NCBI RefSeq assembly: GCF_008933155.1
Contig: NZ_WBVP01000008.1
Span: 1 to 64,000 of the forward strand
DNA: 64,000 bases
Reading direction: 5' to 3'
DNA from: Aliivibrio finisterrensis
GTDB lineage: Bacteria; Pseudomonadota; Gammaproteobacteria; Enterobacterales; Vibrionaceae
Shown here in pieces: positions 1 to 7,814 of this stretch. Each line of letters begins with the position of its first letter. The first letter of the stretch is position 1. The notes under the pieces are model-generated. The model searched no databases. It had not been told where the DNA came from and was given only the letters and a program-made list of their open reading frames with translations. A program made the position numbers and the translations under genes.

Positions 1-102
1 GCATTAAGAGGGTTAGGGATTAAACTGACGCCTAAAGACGTGCTTTCTAATGAAGATTATATTGATTTTAAACAACGTTATGGGGTGCGAGAGTGGAGTT
101 AA
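1..102 (+). CDS. C-terminal fragment of the gene upstream of the SNF2-nuclease gene (ZorC-like?)
   Basis: Frame 1 is open from the window edge for 33 codons and ends with TAA at 100-102. The tail ends in ...QRYGVREWS. It overlaps the GTG start of the next gene by 10 bases, so the two are translationally coupled members of one operon. The fragment is too short to assign to a family. If the downstream gene is zorD of a type I Zorya system, the expected neighbour in this position is zorC (EH-signature protein). That is an inference from known gene order (zorA-zorB-zorC-zorD), not from the residues seen here. Confidence 0.6.
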   Translation, partial: ALRGLGIKLTPKDVLSNEDYIDFKQRYGVREWS

Positions 103-3100
103 CCTCTTTAATCAGCAAGTTTTTTTCTGGTTTAGATAAGTCATCTCAATTTGAGTTAGTCTGTGATGATAGCCTTGATTTTACTACTTCCAAGAAAACC
201 TTAGAGAAAATTAAAGCTGGTAAAGCTGATGAGTGGATAACAGCGCAGTATGTTGCACTTAAAATGCTTGAAGAACAAGGTGATGTAAGCTCATTTCCAG
301 ATGGCTTTATTATGCCTGCCGATACAGCGGTCAGACTCGATTCTGAGTTGAGAGACTTGTTTAGTTTACCTTCGGTTTGGAAAGGGAACGTTGATGCTGG
401 TATTCAAGGAAAAGCTAGCACACCTACCTTTAACATTGACCTTTCGGTAACAACCAAGCAAGGTCGAACAACGTTAAATTATACAGTGGATGGCCCTTTC
501 ATTCGGTTTAGTCAAAATGAGCAGTACCTGTTAACGCCCGAGCAGCTTATGGTTTTTAACGCACATAAAGCCCATGGAAAGTCTGCTCGATCTGAATACG
601 ATAACTTACTTTACCTACACTCTTTACAAGAGGCTCAAAAGAGTGGTTGTAAGTTGAATCTAAAGCACTTTGAAAAGCTAAGAATACTGACGCCAAATAA
701 AATCACAGTAGAAGCAGAACTGAATTCTCAAGGCGAGCTGATATTGACTCCAAACATGGGGCAAAGTGCGAGCCATGATTCGATTCAAAAGGTTTTGGGG
801 CAGTTGCAAAGCGACAACGCAGTTACTCTGAAAGTGGGTGATGAAATAGTCTTGTTTTCTGAAGAAAAACTCATGGCTGTAAAAGAAGTTATTAGCAACA
901 GAGTAATACCTCAAAAACAAGTTAAAGCGTTCTTGGAGAACCCTACAGCATATATTGATGCGAGCTTAGTCGATCTTGATTTAGGCTTTTCTATCAGAGT
1001 TCATGGCGCGACAGTATTTAAGCACGCCTATTTTGGAGAGACTGATGAATCAGGCATTGATTGGTTTGGAGTCTCCTCTTCATCTGATGTAATCAATTCA
1101 ATATCTAAGTTGACTGATAGTATTCGTGATAGAACAACTTTTGAGGACGTGACTAAGAAGATTGAAGATGCTCAACTAACTGGAGCAACCGTTTTTGACT
1201 ATGAAGGTAAATCATACGATATCAGTGATCCTGTTGCTGTTGAGAAAGTTTTAAAAGAAATTGACCATAAGATATCGAACTCTAATGTAGATAGCCCGAG
1301 CCAAGATGATCCAGAAGATGCTGAGACGGAATCGGAAAGTTCAGAAATACATGTTGTTGATATTGATTTAAATGATGAAGAACTGTCAGAAAATTCTCAT
1401 AAAGTCGAACAACTTATTTCTGATATTTCATGGGATGGCGAGTTAAATTGGGATAACCACAAGCGGGCACCTTATCCACATCAGGATATTGGTGTTCGTT
1501 GGATTTTAGGTGTTGAACGAAAAGGCTCATCAGACTCGAAAATTAGCGGAGCCTTGTTAGCAGATGACATGGGGTTAGGTAAGACCTTTATGGCTTTATC
1601 TGCAATCGAACATATTTATCAACGACAGAAAATTAGTAGTGAAACTAGAAAGCCTACACTGATTGTTGCTCCTTTGAGTTTATTAGAAAACTGGAAGGAT
1701 GAAGTAGATAAAACTTTTACACACTCACCATTCAACGATGTGGTCATCTTGCAATCAGCTGCTGAGTTAAATGATTATCGAATGGGTGGTGTGGAGATCA
1801 GAAGCCAGAGTGGATCTGATGACAGCTTAGAACCCAAGTATTCATTAAAAGTTGGAAAACACTTTGGACCAGAACGTTTAGATTTACCAGAGCGTTTGGT
1901 TATCACTACATATCAAACTTTACGTGATTATCAGTTCTCCATGTGTTTAATTGACTGGGGGATTGTGGTTTTCGATGAAGCTCAGAATATTAAGAACCCT
2001 AATGCACTTCAAACTCGTGCTGCCAAAGGACTAAAAGCTGATTTTAAATTAGTTGCTACAGGTACACCTGTAGAAAATAGCTTAGCCGACTTTTGGTGTT
2101 TAATGGATACAGCTTGCCCTGGGTATCTGGGTAGCTATCAAGAATTTCGTACTCGTTTTATTTCGCCAATTCTTAAAGCTGCTGGTGATGAGGTTGAAGA
2201 AACAAGAGCTAGACTTGGAAGAGAACTTCGTATAGCTGTTGGTGCATTGATGTTGAGACGCATCAAGGAGGACAATCTTAAAGGTTTACCTCTAAAACAT
2301 ATGTATGCTGGCGGAGAATTCGAAAACTGGAAGTTTTTAGAAGAATTGAAGTCGACAATGGTTGGCTACCAGAGAGATGTTTACGAAGGAACCATTAGTA
2401 ATCAACTCGAGAATGAAGATAGTCATGCACTTACCACTTTGATGAGGCTAAGAGACAGTTCGTTACATCCTAGATTAAGTGATGGAGGTCGTCTTGATAT
2501 CCCTAAAAATGCTAAATTATCACGGGCGTTATATGGTGAATCAGGAAAACTAGTTTCTTTACTTGAGACTTTAGACCGAGTACGGAGCAGACAAGAAAAG
2601 TGCATTATTTTTGTGGTAAATAAGCGATTACAAAGCTTTTTAAGTATTACTCTTGGTCAAATTTATGGTTTAGGACCACTTTCAGTGATTAATGGAGATG
2701 CTAAAGCAGTTGCTAAAAGAAAGTCAGTCCCTACGCGTAAATCAATGATTACTGATTTTGAAGCTAGAGAAGGCTTTAATTTGATTGTGATGTCACCAGT
2801 TGCTGCTGGTGTTGGTTTAACTGTCGTTGGTGCAAATCATGTTGTCCACCTAGAGAGACACTGGAATCCAGCTAAAGAAGCTCAAGCCACCGATCGAGTG
2901 TATCGAATTGGGCAAAAAAAAGATGTTCATATTTATATTCCTTTATTACATCATCCTGAGCTGGAGTCGTTTGATGTCAACCTTCATAGGCTGTTAACGC
3001 AGAAAACTTTATTAAAAGATGCTGTTGTTACTCCAGAAGATGTTGTGCCGCAACCATCTGGTGTAGGAGGCAGTATTTCTGGGGAACTTATAAATAAGCG

Positions 3101-3542
3101 TATAACATCTGATGAGTTGGATAAATTAAGTTGGCAGCAATTTGAAGTTTTATGTTTGATACTCTTGTCACAACATTATTGCAGTGATAACGCGTGGTTA
3201 ACGAATGCGGGTGCTGACCATGGTGCTGATGGAGTCATCCTTACTCAGTCTGGTAATATCTTAATGCAGGCTAAATACACGCAACGAAGATACGATGGAT
3301 ATAAAGGAATACAAGAGATTCACTCTGCTAAGCCGATTTATGAATCAGAAATGCAGAAAACGTTCGACCGTTTAGTTTTTGTGACTAACTCACCATCATT
3401 AGCGAAGCGAACTGATGATATTGCTAAGACCTGTGGTGTTGAGATTATCGATAGAGCTAAGTTATTAAAATATCTTGATGAGAATAAAGTGACTTACAAA
3501 GATGTATTAACTCGCCTCGAAAAGCGGAGACTTAAAGTGTAA
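93..3542 (+). CDS. SNF2-family helicase with C-terminal Mrr-like nuclease domain (ZorD-like anti-phage effector)
   Basis: This 1149-residue protein has an N-terminal region of about 440 residues that I do not recognise, then a SNF2/SWI2 ATPase. Walker A is DDMGLGKT at 491-498, the Walker B box is DEAQ at 628-631, an ATGTPVENS motif follows, and the motif VI stretch DRVYRIGQ is at 934-941. The last ~150 residues look like an Mrr-type PD-(D/E)XK nuclease: a WQQFE start, D1046 and a Q-A-K catalytic triplet at 1059-1061. This helicase-plus-Mrr layout and size match ZorD, the DNA-degrading effector of type I Zorya. Other SNF2-nuclease defence proteins share it, so the Zorya assignment is an inference. 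The GTG start is chosen because it overlaps the upstream stop codon. A strong hairpin follows the stop. Only the end of the operon is visible. Confidence 0.85.
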   Translation: MELTSLISKFFSGLDKSSQFELVCDDSLDFTTSKKTLEKIKAGKADEWITAQYVALKMLEEQGDVSSFPDGFIMPADTAVRLDSELRDLFSLPSVWKGNVDAGIQGKASTPTFNIDLSVTTKQGRTTLNYTVDGPFIRFSQNEQYLLTPEQLMVFNAHKAHGKSARSEYDNLLYLHSLQEAQKSGCKLNLKHFEKLRILTPNKITVEAELNSQGELILTPNMGQSASHDSIQKVLGQLQSDNAVTLKVGDEIVLFSEEKLMAVKEVISNRVIPQKQVKAFLENPTAYIDASLVDLDLGFSIRVHGATVFKHAYFGETDESGIDWFGVSSSSDVINSISKLTDSIRDRTTFEDVTKKIEDAQLTGATVFDYEGKSYDISDPVAVEKVLKEIDHKISNSNVDSPSQDDPEDAETESESSEIHVVDIDLNDEELSENSHKVEQLISDISWDGELNWDNHKRAPYPHQDIGVRWILGVERKGSSDSKISGALLADDMGLGKTFMALSAIEHIYQRQKISSETRKPTLIVAPLSLLENWKDEVDKTFTHSPFNDVVILQSAAELNDYRMGGVEIRSQSGSDDSLEPKYSLKVGKHFGPERLDLPERLVITTYQTLRDYQFSMCLIDWGIVVFDEAQNIKNPNALQTRAAKGLKADFKLVATGTPVENSLADFWCLMDTACPGYLGSYQEFRTRFISPILKAAGDEVEETRARLGRELRIAVGALMLRRIKEDNLKGLPLKHMYAGGEFENWKFLEELKSTMVGYQRDVYEGTISNQLENEDSHALTTLMRLRDSSLHPRLSDGGRLDIPKNAKLSRALYGESGKLVSLLETLDRVRSRQEKCIIFVVNKRLQSFLSITLGQIYGLGPLSVINGDAKAVAKRKSVPTRKSMITDFEAREGFNLIVMSPVAAGVGLTVVGANHVVHLERHWNPAKEAQATDRVYRIGQKKDVHIYIPLLHHPELESFDVNLHRLLTQKTLLKDAVVTPEDVVPQPSGVGGSISGELINKRITSDELDKLSWQQFEVLCLILLSQHYCSDNAWLTNAGADHGADGVILTQSGNILMQAKYTQRRYDGYKGIQEIHSAKPIYESEMQKTFDRLVFVTNSPSLAKRTDDIAKTCGVEIIDRAKLLKYLDENKVTYKDVLTRLEKRRLKV

Positions 3543-3552
3543 AGGTACTTAA

Positions 3553-3590
3553 AAACATGCTGGTGTCATTTATGAGTTACTAGCATGTTT
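3553..3590 (+). terminator. Hairpin terminator after the SNF2-nuclease gene
   Basis: The arms AAACATGCTGGT (3553-3564) and ACTAGCATGTTT (3579-3590) form a 12-bp stem with one G-U pair, starting 10 bases after the stop codon. The T tract after it is weak (ATTTAGT). Confidence 0.55.
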
Positions 3591-3628
3591 ATTTAGTACT
3601 ATTTACCGGCGGAAATGTTAAGACATGT

Positions 3629-3661
3629 ATTGATTAGCCCTATCGAATAAGGCTAATCAAT
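3629..3661. terminator. Long hairpin between the convergent defence and toxin genes
   Basis: Two 15-base arms with one mismatch (ATTGATTAGCCCTAT and ATAAGGCTAATCAAT) flank a CGA loop. The hairpin contains the toxin stop codon. Its position between convergent transcripts suggests a bidirectional terminator, although neither side has a strong T run. Confidence 0.5.
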
Positions 3662-3931
3662 CGGAAACTTTTGCTTTTGGTGGAGGACGCGCATTATTTT
3701 AATACTCTCTCCATCAATCATGTATGAAACAATCATTGATATTTCAGGAATAATGAGTAATCGTCCTCTAACATTTTCACGTTGCGCACCCATTAAAGGT
3801 TGCTCTAACAAAGCCTCAACCTTCTGCTCAATGGTGTTATCTGTTCTTTCTGCGACATCTGGATTAAAGTCATAAAGAAATTCAAATATTTTCTCACGAT
3901 CATTTAAAGATTCTTCTTCCCAAAAGAGCAT
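3653..3931 (-). CDS. RelE/ParE-family toxin
   Basis: The product is a 92-residue protein of the RelE/ParE fold. It has an acidic, helical N-terminus, a central segment (GAQRENVRGRLLIIPEISMIVSYMI) reported here only by its key pattern of a basic R-G-R strand followed by a hydrophobic strand, and a C-terminal I-x-R-V-L-H strand typical of these ribonuclease or gyrase-poison toxins. The antitoxin gene lies directly upstream: its TAA is immediately followed by this ATG, the usual antitoxin-first order. Whether it cleaves mRNA (RelE) or targets gyrase (ParE) cannot be told from sequence alone. The pair sits convergent to the SNF2-nuclease gene, as is common in defence islands. Confidence 0.8.
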   Translation of the reverse strand: MLFWEEESLNDREKIFEFLYDFNPDVAERTDNTIEQKVEALLEQPLMGAQRENVRGRLLIIPEISMIVSYMIDGESIKIMRVLHQKQKFPID

Positions 3932-4210
3932 TTATCTTTGGCCTCGAATTCGAGCTTTACGCTCAGCCATTGTTTCTTTTGCTTCATTATGATTAATAAA
4001 GTTAGCTTTTCCTGAGTCGAATTTATTGAAAGCTAAATTTACTTGCTCAGTTAACCATTGATCGTGTGATAAGGCTTTACGCTGTTGCTCTGCCATTTGC
4101 TCTGTCAGTTCTCGACAAGCATCACTTAGAGTACGCCCTTGGCTCTCAGCAAATTGTTGTGCTAATAGTTTAACTTCATCATTAACTCGGAATTGAATTC
4201 TAGTATCCAT
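3932..4210 (-). CDS. RelB/DinJ-family antitoxin
   Basis: The 92-residue protein has a ribbon-helix-helix type N-terminus: the strand RIQFRVND followed by two helices containing GRTLSDACREL, the RelB/DinJ pattern. It has a charged C-terminal tail (EAKETMAERKARIR), which in this family wraps around the toxin. It is first in a two-gene operon, with its stop codon adjacent to the toxin ATG. By family behaviour it neutralises the toxin and represses its own promoter. The promoter should lie in 4211-4260, but I could not define an operator there with confidence. Confidence 0.8.
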   Translation of the reverse strand: MDTRIQFRVNDEVKLLAQQFAESQGRTLSDACRELTEQMAEQQRKALSHDQWLTEQVNLAFNKFDSGKANFINHNEAKETMAERKARIRGQR

Positions 4211-4527
4211 AATTTAATCCTTAAGAATGCGTACACACAAATGTTAGCACATTATTAAGTGGTCGCAACTAACAATCTGTTTAAGGGTGACATGGTATTG
4301 AGATAATGCCGAGAGTAGAAGTAGTGCAGGTAAAAGTAACGTCATCTCCTTCTTTAAACGGTTTAAATCGTTAATGGATGTTTTTCTAAACTACACTTTT
4401 ATTTATAAATAACTGACACCAAACAAGCAAAACTTCGCAATAAAGCTATTTATTGCTTGTACATACATTCTATTTTTATGACAATGGTCGAAGTTATTTA
4501 TCAACTAGATGAAGTTGTGAGAAAAGT
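4211..4527. other. Intergenic region between antitoxin and LysM lipoprotein genes
   Basis: This 317-base AT-rich gap lies between divergently transcribed genes, so it must carry both promoters. I see no RNA gene, clear operator or terminator in it. Confidence 0.5.
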
Positions 4528-4959
4528 ATGAAACAGAAAAAAAATATAATTCTACTGGCGTCGCTAATGTCTTCATTAGTTCTTACTGGTTGTGCTTCAA
4601 ATGATGAGCTTATTGCCCAACAAAAGAATCAGACAGAACAAATGAGTGCATTAGAATCAAAAGTTAGCACGTTAGAATCTCAGGTTGGTACATTAGAAGC
4701 TGAGCTGCAAAAACAAAAAGAAACGGACAGTGAAATTTATCAAACTGTACGTACGTTAGATGCAGTGCAAGGCGAGCTAAAAGCTCAAGCACAGCAACAA
4801 GCTGACGAAGCGGTGATGTACTACACCATCAAACAAGATGATACGTTATACAGCATTGCAAAAGAGCAAGGGATCGCATTAGCAGATTTACTTCAATTAA
4901 ATCCTAAAATCGATAACCCTAAGCGTTTGCTTATTGGCGATGTAATTAATATTAAATAA
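4528..4959 (+). CDS. LysM-domain lipoprotein with coiled coil
   Basis: This 143-residue lipoprotein has a lysine-rich signal peptide and lipobox LTGC with the lipidated cysteine at C22. A predicted coiled coil follows (regular leucine spacing in ALESKVSTLESQVGTLEAEL). A single C-terminal LysM domain covers about 100-143 (YTIKQDDTLYSIAKEQG...), the peptidoglycan-binding module. The residues after the lipidated Cys are A-S, so outer-membrane sorting is likely. The probable role is linking the outer membrane to peptidoglycan; the exact function is unknown. It appears monocistronic, with its own terminator 35 bases downstream. Confidence 0.85.
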   Translation: MKQKKNIILLASLMSSLVLTGCASNDELIAQQKNQTEQMSALESKVSTLESQVGTLEAELQKQKETDSEIYQTVRTLDAVQGELKAQAQQQADEAVMYYTIKQDDTLYSIAKEQGIALADLLQLNPKIDNPKRLLIGDVINIK

Positions 4960-4993
4960 TTATATTCGTTAGTTAATACTAAATCATGATAAA

Positions 4994-5019
4994 GGCCGCT
5001 AAATATAGCGGTCTTTTTT
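4994..5019 (+). terminator. Rho-independent terminator of the LysM lipoprotein gene
   Basis: GGCCGCT and AGCGGTC form a 7-bp stem with one G-U pair around a short AT loop, followed by TTTTTT. It may also serve the convergent malY/patB transcript. Confidence 0.85.
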
Positions 5020-5041
5020 GTGAGTAAATTAGGGATCTTCG

Positions 5042-6214
5042 CTACATATTCAGTGCTACTTTAATTCGCTGCATCGCTTGAACTAACACTTCACGAGGGC
5101 AACCTAGGTTTAAACGAATAAAGCCAGAACCTTCACTACCAAAAGCGATCCCCATGCTTGGGACTATTCCAGCTTCAACTAATTTCAGTTCTAATTCTTT
5201 ATCTGTTAACCCAAGACCACGACAATCTACCCATGCTAAATAACCCGCTTCTGGGGGCGTAAAGTCCAGCTCTGGCAGTTCGGTTTGAATAAAGTGTGAT
5301 AGGGTGCTTATATTCTCTTGTAAGTATGTTTTCAGTTCATTTAACCAAGGTGCTGAAGTTTGATAAGCGGCGGTTGCTGCACACATTGCTAAGCTATTAT
5401 AAACATCCATGCCATGAGCATCTAAACGGCGAACTAAACGTGTTTTTAATTCTTGATTTGGGATCATGAAATTAGAAATACGCACAGAAGACAAACCAAA
5501 TGTTTTGCTTGCCGCGGTAGCTACAATCAGTTTTTGTTGCAGTGCATCTGGTAGTGATAAGGCTGAATGGTAAGTGTTATCTCCCATTGCAAGATCGCCC
5601 CAGATCTCATCACTTAGTAGCCATGCATCGTATTGATGACATAGCTCTGCTACAGCGGTTATCTCTTTTTTTGACCATGCTTTACCAACAGGGTTGTGAG
5701 GGTTACAGAAGATCATCACTTTAGCGCCTTGCTGAAAACAAGATTCTAAGTGAGCAAGGTCGATAGTGTAGTTTCCTTGCTGCTCAATTAATGGGTTCTC
5801 AACTAATACGCGGTCATTAAATTCAACGATTTTACGAAACGAACCATAACCCGGTGTTTGCATTACCACTTTATCATTGGTTTCAGTCAGCAATTGGATT
5901 GCCATTGAAAGCCCTGGTAATACGCCGTGTACTGTCGTTATCCACTCTTTTTCAATGTGAATGTGATGTTGCTCTTGATACCAAGTGATGATCGCTTGGT
6001 AATAGTCATCATTACGTTCTGCATAACCAAAAATGCCATGGTCAATGCGATTATGAAGCGCTTCTAATACGTGTGGTGGCGCTTGAAAGTCATAATCAGA
6101 CACCCACATAGGTAGTCGGTCTGTGCCGTCTAATCCGAGTTTTTCTTTCATGAAGTCCCATTTTAATGAGCCGGTATTACAACGGTTATGAATGCAATCA
6201 AAAGAAGTTGTCAT
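5042..6214 (-). CDS. MalY/PatB-type PLP-dependent cystathionine beta-lyase/aminotransferase
   Basis: At 390 residues it has the same length as E. coli MalY. It is a fold-type I PLP enzyme: the N-terminal WDFMKEK and LPMWVSDYDF motifs are typical of the MalY/PatB branch. NPHNPVGK precedes the DEIWGD cofactor-binding aspartate, and K237 in ASKTFGL is the PLP-binding lysine. The family cleaves C-S bonds in cystathionine or related thioethers to release thiol, pyruvate and ammonia; substrate range varies. It starts 9 bases after nhaC and is cotranscribed with it. A LacI-type regulator gene is upstream, recalling malI next to malXY in E. coli, but the transporter here is an NhaC antiporter, not a PTS permease. 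Confidence 0.88.
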   Translation of the reverse strand: MTTSFDCIHNRCNTGSLKWDFMKEKLGLDGTDRLPMWVSDYDFQAPPHVLEALHNRIDHGIFGYAERNDDYYQAIITWYQEQHHIHIEKEWITTVHGVLPGLSMAIQLLTETNDKVVMQTPGYGSFRKIVEFNDRVLVENPLIEQQGNYTIDLAHLESCFQQGAKVMIFCNPHNPVGKAWSKKEITAVAELCHQYDAWLLSDEIWGDLAMGDNTYHSALSLPDALQQKLIVATAASKTFGLSSVRISNFMIPNQELKTRLVRRLDAHGMDVYNSLAMCAATAAYQTSAPWLNELKTYLQENISTLSHFIQTELPELDFTPPEAGYLAWVDCRGLGLTDKELELKLVEAGIVPSMGIAFGSEGSGFIRLNLGCPREVLVQAMQRIKVALNM

Positions 6215-6223
6215 GGGATAGCC

Positions 6224-7678
6224 TTATTTTACTTCAATAGGAGATAGTGTGTCGTTGTCTTGAGTTACTGGGGCTTTTGCAATGCCAAAGCCAGTAAATC
6301 CATAAATGATGGCGAAGATCACGCCGGTGTAACATTGAATTGCCCATGGTAGGTAATCAAGTGTTGCTACGCCTAGTGTGCTTGCCATGTAAATACCTGC
6401 TGCAGTCCAAGGAACTAATGGTTCGATAATGGTGCCAGCATCTTCAATCGTTCGAGATAGATTTTTTGTATCTAATCCCATTTTGCGATAAGCGTTTTGG
6501 AACAATTCACCTGGGATTAATAGTGCAAGTTTGCCATCAGAGGTTGTGAATACCACTGTAATTGTAGCAATCACGGTTGATAGAATTAACTGACCAGTGC
6601 TGTGGATTAGATGTAAAAAGCGACCTAATACTACATTTAGAGCACCTGTTAGGCTTAAAATACCCGCGAAAGCGAAGGCACAGAACACAAGAAGAATGGT
6701 GCTCATCATAGAGAACAGGCCACCACGATTAAGCAGTTTTGCAATATCAGGAACTAAGCCGTCAGTAGTGTGGCCATTTGCGTTTAGCATATCGATATTA
6801 AAGCCATTAACAAACGCTTGCAGTGCTTGTTGTAGGCTGAAGCCTTGTAAAAATACACCGATAAGTAGGGCAAGAGCAGAAGCCGCAAGCATTAATGGAA
6901 GCACTGGTTTCTTAGTAAATGCACCCCATAAGATCATGATTGGTGGCACAATTAATAGAATATTAAGGTTATATAGGCTTTCTAATCCTGCAAGAATATC
7001 TAATACTTTTTGAGGTTCGCTTACATTTGCAACATCGCCGTATTGGCCAGCAAAGAAGAAGACAACAGAAGCAATAACAAAGCCCGGTAGTGTTGTATAA
7101 AGCATGTGTTGGATATGTTCATACAATGTGGTGCCAGAAACGATAGGTGCAAAGTTTGTTGAATCAGAAAGAGGGGAGATTTTATCACCAAAGTAAGCAC
7201 CAGAAACCACTGCACCAGCGGCGGCTGCCATTGATACATCAAGACCTGCGGCAACACCCATTAGAGCAACACCGACCGTACCTGCTGAGCCCCATGATGT
7301 ACCTGTACATACAGAAACTACGCTGGTAACAAAGAAAGCGGCAATTAAAATATATTGAGGACTGATGACTTTTAATCCCCAATAAACCATATAAGGAATG
7401 GTACCACTGACCATCCAACTTGCGATTAGGCCACCAACCGACACTAAAATTAAGATAACAGGCATTGCTTTTGCCAGTTTCTCAACAATGGCATTCATTA
7501 TTTCATCCCAGTTATATCCCATTTTATAAGCGATAAAACCGGTGAAGGTTGCTGAAGTAAGCAGTAGGGCTTCAATTTGTAGACCAAATAGGCCGTATCC
7601 AATTGCAAGTAGACCAAACATGACTGCAATAGGTGCTATTGCGAGTGCAAATGATGGAAGAGGCTTTGATTGTGTCAT
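6224..7678 (-). CDS. nhaC: NhaC-family Na+/H+ antiporter
   Basis: The 484-residue polytopic inner-membrane protein has about 11-12 hydrophobic segments. It carries NhaC-family signatures such as CTGTSWGSAGTVG and GAYFGDKISPLSDSTN, plus a repeat-like second half with TSDGKLALLIPGELF and IEPLVPWTAAG. The family exchanges Na+ for protons; some members exchange organic substrates (for example malate/lactate), so the substrate is not fixed by sequence. It is the first gene of an operon with malY/patB. The ATG is preceded by GAGGA at a good distance. An 18-bp LacI-type operator lies 97 bases upstream. Confidence 0.88.
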   Translation of the reverse strand: MTQSKPLPSFALAIAPIAVMFGLLAIGYGLFGLQIEALLLTSATFTGFIAYKMGYNWDEIMNAIVEKLAKAMPVILILVSVGGLIASWMVSGTIPYMVYWGLKVISPQYILIAAFFVTSVVSVCTGTSWGSAGTVGVALMGVAAGLDVSMAAAAGAVVSGAYFGDKISPLSDSTNFAPIVSGTTLYEHIQHMLYTTLPGFVIASVVFFFAGQYGDVANVSEPQKVLDILAGLESLYNLNILLIVPPIMILWGAFTKKPVLPLMLAASALALLIGVFLQGFSLQQALQAFVNGFNIDMLNANGHTTDGLVPDIAKLLNRGGLFSMMSTILLVFCAFAFAGILSLTGALNVVLGRFLHLIHSTGQLILSTVIATITVVFTTSDGKLALLIPGELFQNAYRKMGLDTKNLSRTIEDAGTIIEPLVPWTAAGIYMASTLGVATLDYLPWAIQCYTGVIFAIIYGFTGFGIAKAPVTQDNDTLSPIEVK

Positions 7679-7774
7679 TTTGTATTCCTCGTAAACAGAT
7701 GTAGGGTTGTTTTGTTTTTATGAGGTCATAATAAGAGTTCTATTAATTAGAATATGAGAGATAGGTAACGCACT

Positions 7775-7792
7775 CATGTAAGCGCTTACATG
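7775..7792. promoter_or_regulatory. LacI-family operator upstream of nhaC
   Basis: This is a perfect 18-bp palindrome (half-site CATGTAAGC, mirrored as GCTTACATG) with a central CG step, the hallmark of LacI/GalR operators. It lies between the 3' end of the LacI-type gene and the nhaC start, so the adjacent regulator is the obvious ligand-controlled binder. Confidence 0.8.
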
Positions 7793-7814
7793 GGGTTGTT
7801 ACCTAAGATGTTCA

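Noticed and set aside
3629-3661. Integron attC or phage attachment site
   Set aside because: The hairpin lacks the attC R'/R'' boxes and no integrase or gene cassette is present; terminator function fits its position.
6597-7013. 138-codon open frame antisense to nhaC
   Set aside because: It is a shadow of the nhaC codon pattern, has no RBS or recognisable domain, and the antiporter frame is clearly real.
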